Shown here: positions 22,905-35,300 of the stretch, piece by piece
How the letters are laid out: each line of letters opens with the position of its first letter
Position numbering within the stretch: the first letter of the stretch is position 1
Assembly: GCF_905220365.1 (NCBI RefSeq)
Contig: NC_061138.1
Location: 13,035,814-13,099,813 of the forward strand
Direction: 5' to 3'
Source of the DNA: Vanessa cardui
Lineage: Eukaryota > Arthropoda > Insecta > Lepidoptera > Nymphalidae
Length of the DNA: 64,000 nt
Notes under the pieces: model-generated
Database searches by the model: none
Seen by the model: the letters and a program-made list of their open reading frames with translations, nothing else
Told to the model about the DNA's origin: nothing
Position numbers and translations under genes: made by a program

Positions 22905-25900
22905 AGTGAATGTATGAAAAAGTAAAGAAATTTGTTAATTAATTCTATATGTTTGAAATATTTTAAGTCTTAATTTATTTAAATAATTGTTTAGTTTGTT
23001 TTATTTTTTTGAAAAATATATTTGATATAAGTATTTTTTGGTATTATTTTCTGTTCGTTTCAAGTTAACATTTTAACCCACACTTATCTTATAAATGAAA
23101 ATCTTATTTGTACGAAAATTATTTTTTTGGTATTTGACAGTAGCTCACACTACGTAAAATTCGTCAATGTGTGGCTACCTACACATATATGTTTGCTTTT
23201 ATATTTTAACGTAACGTTGACATACCAAAATGTTGTTTGTAGAATGTTTGAGTCAATTTGTATTAATAGGGCAAATAGAGCACTTTAACTAAAAGTTTGG
23301 CAACACATTGACAGTGTAAGGGATTGCAGTACACTAGAAAGAGCCAAAATCAACGGTCATGGGAAATACTTAACTTCTTGAAGGCTCATTTTCACCATGT
23401 ATAGTCTAAACTCTATGGTACTATTTATTTTATAAAAAACAAATACAATATGATATGAGTATTTTTTAAATTGCTAGAACGATTGATATAAGTTATTTGT
23501 ATCAATTACAATTCTCTTTATCTTTTACTGTGCTTGTCTTCACCAATTTTATACACGTACATGACAATGAATAATTTAGTTACGCTTAATTTATTGCTAG
23601 GACGTAAAGGAATACTTCGTAAGAATCGTGAATGTGTAAAATTAATATGAAACATATTGCATGCCAATTTTGTCAACTCGTTAATTCGTCAACTCCACAT
23701 CGTTCTTTCCAACGATAATCAAAGTCCAGCTATAGTATGTTCATAAAATATTGCACACATCCACACAGTTCATTAACTTACATGTAAGTACTTCTAAGTA
23801 TGGACAGATTACATAACTATATGTCTTGAGACTTGATGGACTCTAAGAGCACTCTGTATCCAATTATCTCTTGATATAATGCTTTGTTCGCATCGGACAA
23901 GTACATCGCTAAATTACATGTTATATTATGTGCAATGCTGTGTGTAATGTTTTGTATGTGTTCTCTTTGCTTTCCAAACTTATCACGCACAATAGCATTT
24001 GTATAGTTTAAAAATGTAACTGATAAGCACGCTTGACACATTTAAAATTATTATTAAAGAAAACAAAAAAAAAAATAACGACTAAAATCAAATATGGAAC
24101 CTCTTTCAGAAAATAAAAATAATTTTTGGACCTTTTCCTGAAATCGCGACACGACTTAAGGTGAACTGACAGAAATCGTCTCGTGGGGAAAAAGCATTCT
24201 GCCCGCTCAGGGATTTCTTTTCTTCTCTTTTCTTAATATTTCCATTATATATGTATTTATTTAAACTTTCTTGTTATTGTTTTAATTCATATGGGAATTA
24301 TATTCTCACGGGTTGTTAATTTATTTAGTATTTATAATAGCGAGTGTAACTACGTTCTAACAAGGTGTCCTGGGACATCTCCCATTCTTTCTTATTATAA
24401 TAATATATTACAATAAAGTATATTCCAAGAGGAAGAGCGGTTTTGTGAGGAGGCATTATGACATTAAAGTCTCGGTATACGAGTTCAAACCATAATCACA
24501 TTACTTAAAGTTACATTGATTCATTCATCGATTCGGTAACATCATACCAATAAGTATTGCTGTTTAGCCGTAGAGTCTAAAGTGACTTCTACCTACCACA
24601 AATGTATGGTGGTATGCACGAACTCCTTTAAATTATCGTTTCAATAAATCATTGTTTTGATATTAGGTCATCTATGAGTATTGAACAATGATGGCCCAGT
24701 ATTTAGACCAGCGAGAGGCATTTGTCCAACATTTGAAAGATTTTTACGAGCCATTACTAAACTATAGAGAATGTACAGGGAAATATTTATACAATATATT
24801 TATTAATGATAAATAAAAAGACAAGGTAAATAAGATGAAAAGTAATACCAGTATCACGGTTTCATAAAGAGAACTTACTCATATTTAACTGAATTTTAAT
24901 TAAATTCTCAGTTTTACAAAGGAACTTGTTCTATGCGAATTAAAAATATTCAGAAAATACTTTCGAGCTATTTTATTGTATAGCGCGCTACGAGAACGGG
25001 ACGGAACTTTGTCAAAGTATATCGACTATGACAGTTGTCGAGCGAAGGTACTTTGCCAAAGAATTTCTAAAAGAATAATTATCCAATTCTAGCTCCGTCA
25101 AAAGGATTTTAGTAGATTATGTTTATATTGGTGTAATAATGCAGAATTTGTGTATCTTTCAAGGTTTGACGTCGTGTTGTCCACATGTGTTGGTGATAAG
25201 TTTCTCTTTTGTACTTTTTGTTTCATTTTTGAAACTATTACAAAAGTTAATACATACAATACTCATAGCTCAGACTTTTGTCATCAGTAGCCATTAATTT
25301 CCAAACTCCATACAATATTTTCTGCTTAGAAAACAAAGTTAACACGAGTCTCCACCCTTGACCCATCGGATTAAAATAAATGGGGGCTCAGGTAACCTTA
25401 ACGTCGCTTGTTCGGATTACGCTAGCGACGTCGCCTGTAAAAAATCGACTTCCGTTCCACTTGTGCCAATCTCAATGCTGGTCTGTCATGATATTTTTCA
25501 TATAAGGTTTAAACTAAATTGTTTCGTATAACTTCTTCGGAAAGATTTTTCAGAATTTAAACCTGTAGTTTTTATTATCGTGCCTAGGGCTTAGCTCTTA
25601 ATTAAATTAATTAAGGGTGCGTAGTATTATGCATATTTTATATTTTTTTCTATTTTCTTTGGATTTAATATTCGATGTTATTGGATTTTCTCATTACAAC
25701 GTACTGACTTTGCTATGAAATTGGCACCAGACCAAGATGATTGTGCCTGTATCAATGGCTTACTCGTCCCAGTAACAGAACGTAATTAAAAGACACAAGC
25801 TCATTTTGTTTTAATAGAGGTTCGTGCGCGACCTTCCCTAATTTTACTAAAACCGAGGTGTTTTGCTATTCTATATATCATTCATTTTAATAAAGTAGAA

Positions 25901-25916
25901 ATTCTTTATGTTATTA
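22905..25916. other. Non-coding stretch; weak minus-strand ORF
   Basis: A 74-codon minus-strand frame at 23817-24041 begins with ATG and encodes a mixed, non-repetitive sequence (FGKQREHIQNITHSIAHNI). It has no recognised family or splice context and is left as an uncertain ORF. GC-raised islands lie at about 24960-25060 and 25370-25450. No repeat family with a second copy was seen here. Confidence 0.35.
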
Positions 25917-26150
25917 CTAGCGACCCGCCCCGGTGCAATACTTATACTAAATATATCACAGAAATTGTTTATTTACGACATCACATTAGAAACTTCGAAA
26001 ATAATCAGTGTTTCTTAACTATATTACCCATGTTTCATATGCAAAAACCTTCCTCTCTTATTACTCTATTTATTAAAAAAAACCGCATCAAAATCTGTTG
26101 CTTAATTTTAAACATACGTGGGGACATTTGCCGTAAGCGACTGTGTTTGT
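25917..26150 (-). mobile_element. Helitron-like fragment (3' end)
   Basis: On the minus strand the segment ends GGTCGCTAG followed by T, the CTAG/T terminus of Helitrons. It is preceded by the 'cggggcgggtcg' run common at such ends in Lepidoptera. The interior ('ttacgacatcacattag', 'tattacccatgtttcatatg', 'aaccgcatcaaaatctgttg') resembles widespread lepidopteran non-autonomous elements from general knowledge. The 5' end is not defined, and there is no coding capacity. Confidence 0.5.
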
Positions 26151-28556
26151 AGTAACATTATCATTAGATAATGATAATTATAATGATTATCTGGTGTATA
26201 AACACTGACACGTAAAAACTAATATTTTATTTATGTATAATCAATATCGTTGTAGGTTTTTAAATCTTTAACAATCGCTACATCGTTTCGTAGCACGCAA
26301 AATGATTGTCAGTAATTATTTCCCAGAGAGCGTAATAAAAATTCGATGTTCTGAGTCTCAGCTGAAGACATTTTCAGTAATGAAGTCATCTATTTTTGTC
26401 TTTATTAACTTATTTACTTAACCTTAACATATAAGTAACATTTTAGAAGAACATCGCTTCGAGTATTTTTTAAAAAAAGAAAAAGACGATACCTATGATC
26501 TTATTATTATTATATGAAATGTAATCTAATAACGAAGGTTAGGTATCCGTGTTACCAATTACGGAGCTAATATATCATGCGGAATTCGGTCACGGTCTGC
26601 AGAACCTCTATGAACGTATCGTTTATTATCTCAGATGTGATCTCTGAATAATGATAGATGAGCGTAGAAGGGTTACGGATGAGGTCGTCTGATCGATTTC
26701 GGTCATTCGTTCGGTCGCGACGAAGAATAGCCGACTGCGCACGAGACGGTTATATGATGGAATGGCGACCTGATACGAGAGCGAGTTGAAGAACAACTTC
26801 TATTTCACAACTTTTTAAGAATTTTTTTTTTTTTAATTTTGGTAAATGTATAGATGACCGTAAATTCGAAACTTTATAATTCAACTAAAACCTGGCTTAT
26901 TTTAAAATATAGAAAACTACTCGATGTAATGAAATACTTTAAACTTTTATCTATGGTTGAATCCGCTGTGTTAAGCTGCTGAGGTAATAAAAACGTTGAC
27001 ATCCTTACGTCATCTCACGCGAGCCCTCAATTAAAGTGTATGTCACAAGGCATGCACTAAATGGCTGGCTGAATTCCGACGCTCCTGCCGTGCCCAGGTC
27101 TGTTGCATGCATTGAGCCTGGATTCTCGTGAAATCTCGAATACCAAAGATATTTCCTTTCTAGAGTGCGCGTTGTTGTTAACCAACCAAATAGCTCAGCC
27201 TCGTAGCTATGCTACACGTCATGTAATTTACTTAACAATTTGCGCACATACTATGTTTTCCTTATAAACGTTGGCGCTCCGTCTGTTATGAAGAATTTGA
27301 CAGTCATTAATCATCCCCTTCATTACATTTAGCAGTTAGAAAATAATTCATATGTACTAACTCTACTGGTAATACATTTAATCTTTTTCAAAATGATGTC
27401 ATAAAATAAAAGGATTTTACAATTTATTTACTTAATCATTTGCAGTATATTGATTCAGATCTTTGATAAGTAATGTTTATGATAATTTCAAAGAGTGATT
27501 TTTATATTACAGTATATTGACGTCAGAGAACTCTATTCTATAATATTTAGATTCTATTTCTTGGCGGGCGCGTCTCGTGAGACCGGACCCCGACCATTCT
27601 GTCCTGTGTCACGCTTTTATTAACATTGTAGCTTTATTTACATTGGGAAATATTAAAAGGAGATGTTTACGTCGTTTATGTGCTTGTAAAAGTATGATGA
27701 TGATCTACTTATCCGACTAAGTTTCTTTTGCCAGTTCGAGTAGAACTGGCAAAAGAAACTCAGTACGGTAAGGATGTTTTCCTTGCCGAACCGGTGGTAC
27801 TGTTTAAATTGATAATCCATAAGTAAATGTAGTGATTTCATATTGAATAAAGGAATTTGATTGATTTGATTTGATTAGACTGGGAAGGTTCCAGACTGTG
27901 ATCTGTTACTCTATAGTTAAACAGTTTTCTTCATGGTTCCGTTACTATTGTAAGGTTGTATGTCATAGCCACAAGGGACATAGCGACTTTGCTTATCGAG
28001 GTGGGCGGCGCATGCATGTTCTAAGGAATGGTTAATAATTCGTAGAGCGTCAATGTCTGTCGTCGTCGTGAGCGTAGGATACATATAAACTATAAGTAAT
28101 AATCATAATCATAAAATAAATTTTCGATTCGAATACTTTTCTTATGAACAAGAAAAAGAAAAAAATGTTTTGCAAGTTTTTGTTTATGTAGGACAGATTT
28201 TTCTCGTTCTTGTTACTCGTAACTTAAAAAATGTTTGGTTATTGTTGTTACATAACGATGTTGCATCAAATATAGAACCAGTAATGTATCGACTGTTATC
28301 AGCGTAAACTATTTTGAATGAAATAATATTCAGTTATCAGCTTATTTCAACTTTGTATAATTTACTGCGACCGTCCGTTATCTATATCGCTAATGGAGGC
28401 TCCCTAATTGAAACGGCAAAACGGACCAGTAACATTAGCCTTCCCTGGTGCACTGGGAGGGGGCGTTTACATCCGGTTACGGTATTAACTCCTACACTGG
28501 CCTACATCCAGATGCTCATATTCGAAACATTATATTTATACTGATATCGTCTAACA
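26151..28556. other. Non-coding stretch with GC-raised islands and a perfect inverted repeat
   Basis: GC-raised, non-repetitive islands occur at about 26560-26830 and 27000-27200, and a third at about 28370-28510. At 27720-27760 there is a perfect 18-bp inverted repeat with a 5-base spacer. It lies at the edge of a diverged antisense family D repeat (about 27720-27865). No gene is supported. Confidence 0.4.
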
Positions 28557-28760
28557 GCAATACTAAGCATTGTTGTATTCGGATTTAAAGTATGAGTAAG
28601 CATGTGTAGCTACAGGAACAAGAGACATGACATCTCAGTCCTCTGGAGCGAATTTCATTATGTAAGAAATGCTTAAAATATCACCAATATCTGTCGGCAG
28701 TGCTGATAACCTATCATCAGGCGGTGTCAATTACCATCCTGAATGGAATCCGTTATATAA
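28557..28760 (+). repeat. Dispersed repeat family C, diverged copy
   Basis: It has 'gcattgttgtattcgga', 'gtgtagctacaggaacaag' and 'acatgacatctcag', ending near 'tatcatcaggcggtgtcaa'. It corresponds block by block to the better copy at 28981-29268. Immediately after it, at 28795-28826, lies a perfect 15-bp inverted repeat with a 2-base spacer. Confidence 0.6.
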
Positions 28761-28922
28761 AAACTGTCCCTTGTGGTTTCTGCTATGCTACTAGGACTAT
28801 ACAATATAATGTTATATTGTATAGTCTCAGGCTATTCTAAGCTCAGACTAATTTCTTTTAACCGACCGTCGGGACCGTTCAATTGTGGTAGATTATGAGA
28901 CGAACTTTTAAAAAAACATACA

Positions 28923-29320
28923 TATTATTCAGCTGTATATAATAGTATGGATAAACAAATATTAAAATTAAAAGATTTACTTGGTGGTAGGGGTTTGTGC
29001 ATGCCCGTCTGGGTAGGTACCACCCACTCATCAGTTATTCTACCGTCAAATAACAGTAGTCAGTATTGTTGTATTCCGGTTTGAAGGGTGAGTGAGCCAG
29101 TGTAACTACAGGCACAAGGGACATAACATCTTAGTTCCCAAGGTTTGTGGCACATTAACGATGTAAGCAATAATTAATATTTCTTACAGCGTCATTGTCT
29201 ATGGGTGATGGTGACCACTTACCTTCAGGTGGCCCATATGCTCGTCTGCCAACCTGTACCATAAAATAAAAATATATTATTCAGCTGTATATAATAGTAT
29301 GGATAAATAAATATTAAAAT
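28923..29320 (+). repeat. Family C repeat flanked by a 46-bp direct repeat
   Basis: The element at about 28981-29268 runs from 'ggtggtaggggtttgtgc' through 'tgtattccggtttgaagg', 'gagccagtgtaactacagg' and 'cataacatcttagttccc' to 'ccttcaggtggcccatatg'. Directly flanking it are two copies of a 46-base sequence, 28923-28968 and 29275-29320, identical except for one C/T. The right copy ends 39 bases before the first SMG1 exon of the window. See the finding on the length of this duplication. Confidence 0.75.
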
Positions 29321-29359
29321 ATCTATCAATATATTAATGATTATCGTTTCATCGAACAG

Positions 29360-32300
29360 GGCATATTCCGGCTGGCATGTGAACACGTCCTCCGGACGAT
29401 GCGTCGCGGTCGTGAAACACTGCTGACCCTGTTGGAGGCGTTCGTGTACGATCCGCTCGTGGAGTGGGGCGGCGGGCGCAGGAAGCGAGGAGCGAGGCAC
29501 GTGCGCGCCGCCAAGGCCATGCTCGCCGTCCGAGTGCGCGAGCTCAAGCACACGGCCAAGGAAGTCACGTAAGTACATAAAAAAAGGGGATTCCCCCGTA
29601 AAACACGACCAACTGATTTACAGTAATGAACGACAATGTTCGCTAATACTACATGTAGACTTGTAATGATCACAGCTTAGATAATGACTTCGATCGGTTA
29701 GCTAATCATCTATTACAGGGGAAAAACAATATATTAGCTAGTTCACTTATTAATGTAAATCGTTTTATTTTTGTGATATTATTAATTGCGGTAGTTTTTT
29801 ACATATGTTATGTTACACAGTTTGTTGCACATTTTATAAATGAATACCTATTTACTAAATTGTTGCGATTCAACAAAGATCTTTGTTATAAGAAAGCGGA
29901 AAAAAGTTAAAGAGTAATACGGCTGTATAAGAAAATAAATGAAAAAATTGTTATAGTTTGTTTTGAACAAACGCGAAGTTTCGCGGTTCGCTCATTAGTT
30001 TAAATGACGAAACGCCGTAGCGATTGAAGTAATGTCAATAACTCGTAAACATCGTGAAGCATTGTATTCGTTGCTAATGATACATCTCGACTTATGCATT
30101 TAATAGAAAAAAAGTTTCAGCGTCTTATTTATTAGCTATATAATTTATTTATTATTATTAATAATATTTTATATTAGATATACAGCTTCGATTAGTAAAA
30201 CTTGCGTTAGGATTGGGGACGACATTAGCTTCAGCCTAACAAACATGAAAATCTTAATGGAAGGCTTCTCATTCAAACCATTCAAGTACCATACAGTTAA
30301 ATACAGTTAGCGAAGGCTATGCCAAACCTTCTGAGTAAATATGAAGTATGGATGTGTTCTGGTTCGAAAGCTGTGTAAACTATGTAATATTTGAGATGCA
30401 ATGGCATGCTCTAAGATGTCATACTCTAAAGTTTGACGGTTTATTGATTATTTCTACTTGCATTGTTCGTGTCTACTGTCGGAGGTGTCGAAGGATTTTA
30501 ATATTACAAACAGACACTCCAATTTTATTATATGTATCATCTCTATAACCTTGTATTAAATAATATGCCTTCTTTACCAATGTATTAAACGGCAAAGTTA
30601 AAAATGTCTACATACAAACAACTATTGTTTTGAATTCAAAATGAGTCTATTATGGTACATTTCAGTAACTTTACAATGACTTCTCTTCGATATTGATATA
30701 ATCTAGAAATAAAAATATTCGTTTCGGTTATTTTAACATCTTTTATCACATGAGAAAGCGTGTCAGTTCAGTTTTCGCTTCACTGACAGCGCGGTTACAG
30801 CTGACATAATGGCGTATGAACAAAACATGACTCCCTAACCCCCTCGCTTTCGAGTATTTAAGGAAGCAATAAACACAAGCGACGTATCTTTACGAGTCGG
30901 TTCCCACTCGACTGAGAATACGCACGCGGTGATAACACAGTGACAGGCTCTCAACGCAAATATTTATAGCGCGCGTTATTGCTGTACTAAATTTGTATCT
31001 TTTTCCATTACAAGACCGCGGCTTTGGAAAGGCTTAAATGTTTCCTTTTTTATCAGATACGTTTTTCAGGGAATCTTGGATAACATAGGCATCATATAAA
31101 ATGTTTGCATTAAGCTCCGTTGAGTAAAGGAAATAGATGAAAATATAATTTGTCTTATAATATTTTCGAAACGTTCATTTACTTCAAATTGCATATTACA
31201 CTATGCATATTACCACATGGTCTTACTAAATTGAAGTTGGACTCCGCCACCTTTTATTTTAGTCCAATAAGTAATACGTTAATGCATTAAACGAGTATAT
31301 GCGAACATAAGTTCACACTTAACAAGATTACTGTGAATAATGTAATTATATAAAAGGAATTTTGGCTAAAAATTTTCCGCAATACTCTGAATTATTAATA
31401 AGTTAGACGAAATTCGATTTTAAATATTCGCCGAAAGCGCCACACGTTCTGATGTATTTTATCTCTGCTTTATTTCAGCGATCAACTTTTGGCGATACTT
31501 CCCGAAGTCAAAGAGAGCGCAGAAAAATGGTTAGAAGAAAACGAAGAACTGAAAGCCGTCGAGGCGAAGCTTCAAATGTGCCACCAACAGATGGCGCTCA
31601 TCAAAGAGATCGAAGCTTTTGGAAACGATCTCAATAACCACCCGCTCTACGCGATATCACAAAAGTATACTTCGTACAAACAAGCCAAGAACGCCGTAGA
31701 GGATTCGATGAAAGCACTCGTCAAAATCCTAAATGATTTTGACACTCAAATAGAGAGTTTTGCAAAAACTAATGAGGTTCTAAACGGACCTCAACTAATG
31801 ACTTGGGTCCAAGAATTCTCAGGAACAAACGAGGAAGAAGAAGAAGAGCAACCAATTTTTGAACACATAAAGGAGTTTTTAACGAATGCTGGTCAAAGTT
31901 CAATGATTTCCCAATGCGAGCAAGCGGAACTAGAATTAAACCAAAGCATTCAACAGACCAATCAACTGGTCAGGTCTTGTTTAGAACTTTTAACACAATA
32001 CGTGGCTGTCTCGCAGTATTACCCTCAGAGTCAGACCGAGTACCATCGTATAATGATGTTCCGCAAATATCTCGCTGCCGCATTAGAAAGTAAATCGCCA
32101 GAAGTTTGCAGAGAAGTCTCAAATCAAGTAGTGGCTTTAGTCAACGCTGAAACTGCTACTGGCGACACGCAACAAATTATTGCATACAACTACAGGTTGC
32201 AACAAATCAATACTGAAGCAACTGCGGTCCTGAACAAATGTTTAGAGAGACTTAAGGCGGAAGGAGGGCCCGATGCCGTGGTGTTGGCACAAGAAGCCTA

Positions 32301-35300
32301 CAAGGAAGCTAAAAATAATATCAGTAATTGGGTGCGAACAGAAGAAGGTGCTACAGCATCTCTGGAAATAATCGTGGTTGGTCTGCTCTGTAACCTAAAC
32401 AGGCGATATTTAATGTTGGAGAACGGAGCTCAAAGCGCAGGAGACTGTCTCGTAGACTTGACGTCACGAGAAGGGGAATGGTTCCTCGATGACATGAGCT
32501 CGCTCTCTATGCAAGCGGTCGAACTGCTCTCTTTGCTGCCCCTGCAGTCGGCTTCAGTCGACGATGCCGCTTTACCAGTCGCCGTGGAATGCGTGAGGAA
32601 CGCTAATCTACTGTTAGCCGATTTGGTACAACTGAACTATAACTTCAGTACAATTATTTTGCCTGAAGCTCTGAAGAAAGTGCACTCCGAAGATCCTTCC
32701 GCACTGCTGATGATTAGCGAACTAAACAAAGTGATCATGGCCACACCGGTGCCTCTCAATGAACTACTCACGCAGCTTGAGATGCATTTCAGATACATAG
32801 TCATGGATATGGAGGTAAGAAATGAAAATCGCTGCCATCAGCAATGTTATTTACAAATTTATCGTCTCCATCGGATACATATAAGAGTATGTTTGCTTGA
32901 AGTCCCCCGCAGCCGGCGCACAAATCCTGGCGGCGGAGCTGCGGTCTCGCTACGAGAAGCTGCTGTCGTCGTCGGCTGAGAGCGAGAACCAGTCGGCCGG
33001 GCGCATGTTGTTAATGGGCTTCAACGGCCTGTTCGCGGCCGTCGAGCTGCGCGCGCGCGAGCTGGCCGACCACCTCGCCGCGCCCGTGCCGCCCGCCTGG
33101 CGGAAGATCGACCACATCAACGACGCTATGCACATGTCGGTGAGTCACTCACCGCACTTACCTCATGGTCAATTAAGAACACTTTAATTGTTGTTAAAAT
33201 GTTCCCATTTTTACGCCCTTTCCCTGAGTAAAATTATTGAAATGGATGATCTGTAAATAAATAAATATGAGACAACATCACATACGTTACTCTGATCCCA
33301 ATGTAAGTAGCTGAAGCACTCGTGTTATGGAAATCAGAAGTAACGACGGTACCACAAACACCCAGACCCAAGACAACATTGAATTAATGGTAATCTACAT
33401 CGACTTGGCCAGGAATCGAACCTGGGACCTCAGAGTGGCGTACCTCCACTCGACCAAGGAGTCGTCGTCTGTACATAGTTTGTACGACATGTTCCAGGCG
33501 GCGATGCAGAGTCCCGCGCTCCGCTCCATCCTCGAGGACATCTTCATCGTGCGGCGCATTCAGACCGTGGCCGAGGTGTTCGGGTTGTGCGCGCAGCTGG
33601 CGAGCGCCTTCCGCGGAGCCGCGCCCGCCACGCCGCCGCCCGCCGCGCCGCCGCCCGCCGCGCCCGCCGCGCTCGGCCTGCAGGACGAGAACGCGCTCTG
33701 CAAGCCCGTTAAGAGGTTACGCATCCCAATTCACCACAACACTCGCTACTTTCTTATGCATTTGGGTACAGTCGACACCAGACGCAAATACTAAAACAAA
33801 CCATCCTATCGGATTTTGAGGACGGCCAATACTCCTGTGCATTATAGTATCTTCGTTCATCAGAGCTTTGATAACTTGTGTGCAAAGTTATATGATGATC
33901 GGTTGAGTACCTGCGATAGGAAAGTTTAACAATCAAGCAAATACATAAATTGCATTTATGCTACGAATTAGTACTGTTAAGCAAATAAAATATTTAACCT
34001 TAAAACTTTGTTAATTTCAATATTAGTTTTCGGACGACTGCTGTAAACATGAATATTTTTCTACGATTTACATTCGGTCCGAGTAGCGCTGCTTATGAAT
34101 TCAAAAAGTTTTCATTAAATAATAAACCGATTTGAATATTTTTCCAACTTAAATGTCTGTAAACTTTCGATCGCGGGTCGGGTGAGCAGTCAAATAACGT
34201 GTATTTTTGCAAAGTTTTGGCTTCTATGCGCATCGACTAACTGAAGCATGTAACTATGAATATATACTATCAAACTAGTTAGGCACACATTAGAAGTTTT
34301 GTTTTAATATCGTATAGTCTACATCGACTGCAATTAAACTGTCTGTATATACTGCTTTCAGATTCACAGCCGAGTACGTGTCCCGCTGCTTCCTCGGCGT
34401 GCACTCGAAGGCGCTGGCCTCCGTGCTGTGCCTGCTGCTGCGCCGCGCCCGACTGGACCTGCACGCCGAGGTCGAGCAGAAGGAGATAGGTAACCGCCAC
34501 TCAGTGGCTTGTAACGTGGAGCTGACATAACGAGTGAACAGCAACCCAGTAAATAACACGAGTCCCGGCCGCAGGCGCGTCGTGGAGCGTGACGCTGGAG
34601 TCGCTGTGCGAGAAGGCGCGCGCGCGGGCGGGCGGGCGCGCACGCGAGCGCGCCGCCGCGCTGGCCGGCGCGCTGCAGGCCGCGCGCGCCCGCCTGCTGC
34701 GCGCCGCGCACGCCGCGCGCACCGCCGAGCGCGCCCGCGCCGCCGCCCGCGCCGCGCGCCTGCGCGCCGCCGCGCACGCGCACCTGCACGCCGAGGTGAG
34801 CCGCCCGACCAGTCTCCGGCGTTGGCCGTTATCATTCACTAAGCGTATTATGCACTAGTATAATAATAATAATAAAGTCTTTTTATTTCCTATAGTGTTA
34901 ACATATTTTATAAAAGAAAATACTTATATCTATGTTAGTTTTGTATTGTGATTATATTTGTTTTTTTTTTTTTGTCAAATTATACTATAGGAACCCCTTC
35001 GTAGGATATAGGCCTCCTCCAATTCTTTCCATTTTTTCCTATTCTGTGCTAATTTTATCCAGTCTTTTCCAGTGGTTTCTTCTATGTCGTCTCTCCAGCG
35101 TCTTTGTGGTCTGCCCACGATTCTTTTTCCTCGTGGGCCGGACTAGTATGCACTAGTGTCCGGTGTAACAAATGTTAGTGCGACTGAATCCCTATTTACG
35201 AGAACCGATCGGACGCTTCCAGGTGCAGGTGCTGAGCAGCACCCAGGACCCGAGCGGGCCGCTGTCGCGCCGCGCCCGCGAGCTGTCGGCCGCGCTGGAG

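Noticed and set aside
23817..24041. 74-codon minus-strand ORF
   Set aside because: It has an ATG and mixed composition, but no family, splice or expression support. It is within chance expectation for 64 kb.
32897..32917. Alternative acceptor CAG at 32916-32918 for the third SMG1 exon
   Set aside because: It is out of phase with the preceding exon, whereas AG at 32901-32902 is in phase and preserves the expected spacing.
33327..33794. 155-codon ORF reading through SINE into SMG1 exon
   Set aside because: It is a fusion of antisense SINE and exon in one frame. The splice acceptor at 33497/33498 fits phase, consensus and family length better.
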